From NCBI GenBank assembly GCA_963662175.1, contig OY759221.1, positions 30,874,045 to 30,938,044 of the forward strand: DNA of 64,000 bases, in the 5' to 3' direction. Numbering within the stretch: the stretch's first letter is position 1; each line of letters opens with the position of its first letter. The notes below the pieces were generated by a model, which saw nothing but the letters and a program-made list of their open reading frames with translations, was not told the DNA's origin and ran no database searches. Made by a program: the position numbers and the translations under genes. Shown here piece by piece: positions 63,919 through 64,000 of the stretch. The DNA is from Aradus depressus (taxonomy: Eukaryota; Arthropoda; Insecta; Hemiptera; Aradidae).

Positions 63919-64000
63919 AGGGACGCTGATAGCATGCATGGAGTGCTTGACTACTTGATTGAAGATCGTGGGTTCGAAGACAAAGTTTGTAGAGCAGGTT
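63919..64000 (+). mobile_element. tRNA-like SINE head at the window edge
   Basis: GGGACGCTGATAGCATGCATGG resembles the SINE head and A box, and GAAGATCGTGGGTTCGAAGAC its B box. The copy runs off the right edge and is more diverged than the others, so it could also be a separate SINE family. Confidence 0.5.

Noticed and set aside
1..64000. Endogenous virus or toxin gene
   Set aside because: No viral capsid, envelope, polymerase or toxin-like domain was recognised; all reverse transcriptase remains are of LINE type.

Overview
The window looks like accessory, repeat-dominated DNA from an arthropod, most likely an insect. The reasons are its A+T-rich background, tRNA-derived SINEs, Jockey-type LINE remains, insect-style hAT, PIF/Harbinger, Tigger and piggyBac-like elements, and Penelope-like inverted elements. 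A hemipteran is my guess, but only an inference. I found no intact host protein-coding gene, rRNA or convincing functional tRNA. Nearly every long reading frame lies inside a transposon relic or is a chance frame. One short open segment with a good splice donor (about 34.6-34.76 kb) is the only candidate host exon.

Layout. Bases 1-6048 are a 119-bp satellite: 50 complete monomers in perfect register plus a partial one. The array continues off the left edge. Its last monomer runs directly into the tail of a dispersed repeat, called family H here, and the monomer itself resembles an internal part of H. From 6.1 to 20.5 kb lie a SINE, a piggyBac-like MITE, two copies of one LINE (one split by a MITE, one inserted into a SINE), foldback elements, and a Jockey relic ending in poly(A). 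From 20.8 to 48 kb lie more Penelope-like inverted elements, SINE copies, foldback DNA elements with about 10-bp target duplications, three near-identical copies of an unidentified family (E), a pogo/Tigger-type MITE with an exact 196-bp duplication, and many H, J and P fragments. From 48 to 64 kb is a nest of insertions: a LINE relic split by a hAT MITE and a SINE; an H copy split by a hAT element; a Harbinger relic; and a Tigger relic split by a second hAT element that itself sits in a short tandem repeat.

The strongest patterns are these. (1) The satellite appears to have arisen by tandem expansion inside a dispersed element. (2) Six inverted-repeat elements plus one solo arm carry a covarying motif of the form CTGAWGAT-stem-GAAAC, which matches the minimal hammerhead ribozymes known from Penelope-like retroelements. 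Four have 12-17 bp target duplications, a fifth has a 47-bp imperfect direct repeat, and these five share a one-sided tail of 30-39 nt. (3) Several insertions can be read exactly because both the empty and filled sites, or clean target duplications, are visible (8-bp for three hAT elements, TTAA for piggyBac, TA for Tigger, 12-15 bp for SINE and LINE copies). These give a relative insertion history.

Name key: H = dispersed repeat with a CGGTGA/TCACCG hairpin at one end and the sub-terminal inverted pair TACTTCCCCAG/CTGGGAAGTA. + orientation means the hairpin is on the left. J = a diverged relative of H. P = palindromic repeat with ends near GGCCATTACAGGACTTTC. E = repeat beginning near GAAAACGTCTATT. 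PLE = Penelope-like element.
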